In this document: one piece after another, positions 62,852 through 64,000 of the stretch
Numbering within the stretch: the first letter of the stretch is position 1
How the letters are laid out: each line of letters starts with the position of its first letter
Assembly: GCA_964539745.1 (NCBI GenBank)
Contig: CAZIJU010000002.1
Span: forward strand, 66,421-130,420
Direction of reading: 5' to 3'
DNA length: 64,000 bases
From: DSNY01 sp964539745
GTDB taxonomy: Bacteria > Pseudomonadota > Gammaproteobacteria > Burkholderiales > Burkholderiaceae_F
Translations under genes and position numbers: made by a program
Notes under the pieces: model-generated
Database searches by the model: none
What the model was told of the DNA's origin: nothing
Seen by the model: the letters and a program-made list of their open reading frames with translations, nothing else

Positions 62852-64000
62852 TCAGCGCCGCGCACCCGCGATGTTGGCGAGGCTGCGCGCGGCCGAGCTG
62901 CGCGCGGTCGCGTGGACTTTGGCCGTTGCGGCGGGCTTGCGGGCGGGCGCGGCTGCCTTCTTCGGCGCCGCCGGCACGGCGACCGTCAGCCGCAGGCGCT
63001 GGCCGGCAAACAGCTCGCGGGAGCGAAGCCGGTTCCAGGCGACGATCTCGTCGGCGCGTACGTTCCAGCGGCGGGCGACCTTCTCGAGCGTGTCGCCCCG
63101 CCGCACGCGGTAGGTGATCTGCTTCAGGTTGCGGCCTTCGGGCACGAGCGTGAAGCTCGCACGCAGCAGCTCGGGCGCGATGTCCTCGTCCATCGTCTCG
63201 TCGCGCGGAATCAGGATCGTCGAGCCCGGTGCCAGCTTGTAGCGGGGCGGGACGCGATTGGCCTCGCGCAGTTTCGCCTCGCTGATGCCGACGCGCTCGG
63301 CCACTTTGGCGAGCGACTCGTTCGGCTTCAGCGTGTATGCGGTCCAGCTCGCCAGCGGCTGGCCGGTGGCCTCGTACGCCGCGAGGTTCGAGCGGAACGT
63401 TTCGACGCGGTCGGCGGGCAGCAGCAGCGTCGGTTGCGCCGCGCCGAGGATCACCGGCCGGTTGAACGAGGGATTCAGCGCGAGGAACTGCTCGAGCGGC
63501 ATCTCGGCCAGTTCCGCGGCGGTCGCCACGTCGATGTCGCGCGTTTTCGTAACGGTCACGAAGTACGGCTCGTTGCGGATCGCCGGAAGCGCGATGCCGT
63601 GCGCTTCGGGATCGCGAACGATGTTCTTGATCGCCTGCAGCTTGGGCACGTAGAACTGCGTTTCGCGCGGCAGCCGCAGGCTCGCGTAATCGGTGGGCTT
63701 CTTCGCGCGACGGTTGCGCTGGATCGCGCGCGCCAGCCCCCCCTCGCCCATGTTGTATGCGGCCAGTGCCAGATGCCAGTCGCCGAATTCGTCGTACAGC
63801 TTCTGCAGATAGTCGAGCGCGGCGCGCGTGGACTCGACGACGTCGCGCCGCTCGTCCTTCCACACGTTCTGCTCGAGGGCGTACAGCTTGCCGGTGGATG
63901 GGATGAACTGCCACAACCCGGCGGCGCGCGCGTGCGACTCGGCCTCGGGCTGCATCGCGCTTTCGACGAAGGGCAGCAGCGCCAGCTCCGTCGGCATGCC
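62852..64000 (-). CDS. mltD: membrane-bound lytic transglycosylase MltD, 5' end beyond the window
   Basis: At least 382 residues shown. Catalytic Glu in LLPFVESAMQPEA, SLT motifs AAGLWQFIPSTG and ALAAYNMGEGGL, then two LysM domains (YTLKPNESLAKVAERVG and ITYRVRRGDTLEKVARRWNV) and a basic Ala/Lys tail. The frame is open to base 64000, so the signal peptide and first part lie outside. Cleaves peptidoglycan in the periplasm. Confidence 0.93.
   Translation of the reverse strand, partial: GMPTELALLPFVESAMQPEAESHARAAGLWQFIPSTGKLYALEQNVWKDERRDVVESTRAALDYLQKLYDEFGDWHLALAAYNMGEGGLARAIQRNRRAKKPTDYASLRLPRETQFYVPKLQAIKNIVRDPEAHGIALPAIRNEPYFVTVTKTRDIDVATAAELAEMPLEQFLALNPSFNRPVILGAAQPTLLLPADRVETFRSNLAAYEATGQPLASWTAYTLKPNESLAKVAERVGISEAKLREANRVPPRYKLAPGSTILIPRDETMDEDIAPELLRASFTLVPEGRNLKQITYRVRRGDTLEKVARRWNVRADEIVAWNRLRSRELFAGQRLRLTVAVPAAPKKAAAPARKPAATAKVHATARSSAARSLANIAGARR

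Overview
The window is high-GC DNA whose gene content points to a facultatively anaerobic, denitrifying betaproteobacterium of Burkholderiales/Rhodocyclales type: cd1 nitrite reductase, Fnr and Dnr regulators, aa3 oxidase and UbiUVT. It carries two assembly gaps (10 N at 25222-25231 and 100 N at 27095-27194), so it is probably a scaffolded draft or metagenome-assembled genome. The taxonomic call is inference from gene content only.

Layout. 1-7.1 kb: a DUF72 protein, a small secreted protein, then a peptide-secretion locus. That locus holds a 48-residue double-glycine-leader peptide (1561-1707), a divergent TPR/HD-GYP protein, a C39-peptidase ABC exporter and its HlyD-type adaptor. 7.1-10.4 kb: a selenoneine locus (SelD-like SenC, glycosyltransferase SenB, EgtB-like SenA); senB and senA diverge from overlapping start codons. 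11-18 kb: a dihaem cytochrome, a short d1-propeller protein, cytochrome c551, NirS, a TonB haem receptor and a Dnr-like regulator.

18-27.5 kb: two adjacent minus-strand transcription units built around unusual haem-copper oxidase (HCO) subunits. Unit 1 runs from 27443: a 56-residue membrane peptide, a CuA subunit, an HCO with Gln in place of the active-site Tyr, CtaB and a SCO protein. Unit 2 runs from 22823: a cytochrome b/ferredoxin/MvhD fusion, a small anchored protein, an HCO lacking one CuB histidine, a CtaA/Cox15-like protein and DUF2249. Each unit is preceded by an Fnr/Dnr-type box. No canonical norCB lies in the window, so one of these HCOs may be the NO reductase partnering NirS. 27.5-32.8 kb: an A2-type aa3 oxidase operon with a second SCO. 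32.8-36.4 kb: a true [4Fe-4S] Fnr and a second chimeric cytochrome b fused to a plant-type ferredoxin and an NAD(P)H/FAD reductase module.

36.4-42.1 kb: a methyltransferase, a 1068-residue MalT/BTAD-type regulator, a small 4-TM protein and a lipoprotein with a 50-residue internal duplication. 42.1-51.7 kb: peptide uptake and breakdown (two M20 hydrolases, TfoX-N protein, ABC peptide transporter with an embedded S33-type hydrolase). 51.7-54.1 kb: a toxin-antitoxin island (HigBA, ParDE, orphan ParD) with an IS630-type remnant. 54.2-64 kb: nitrilase, UbiU/UbiV/UbiT for O2-independent ubiquinone synthesis, a membrane protein/DUF59/TPP-decarboxylase operon, a small unknown protein, FabI and MltD (cut by the window end).

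Together the central 11-36 kb and the ubi genes read as an oxygen-responsive respiratory island: Fnr and Dnr, nitrite (and probably NO) reduction, haem uptake, quinone synthesis without O2, and two chimeric cytochromes b that could join cytosolic reductants to the membrane electron pool. Function of the chimeras and of the unusual HCOs is inference.
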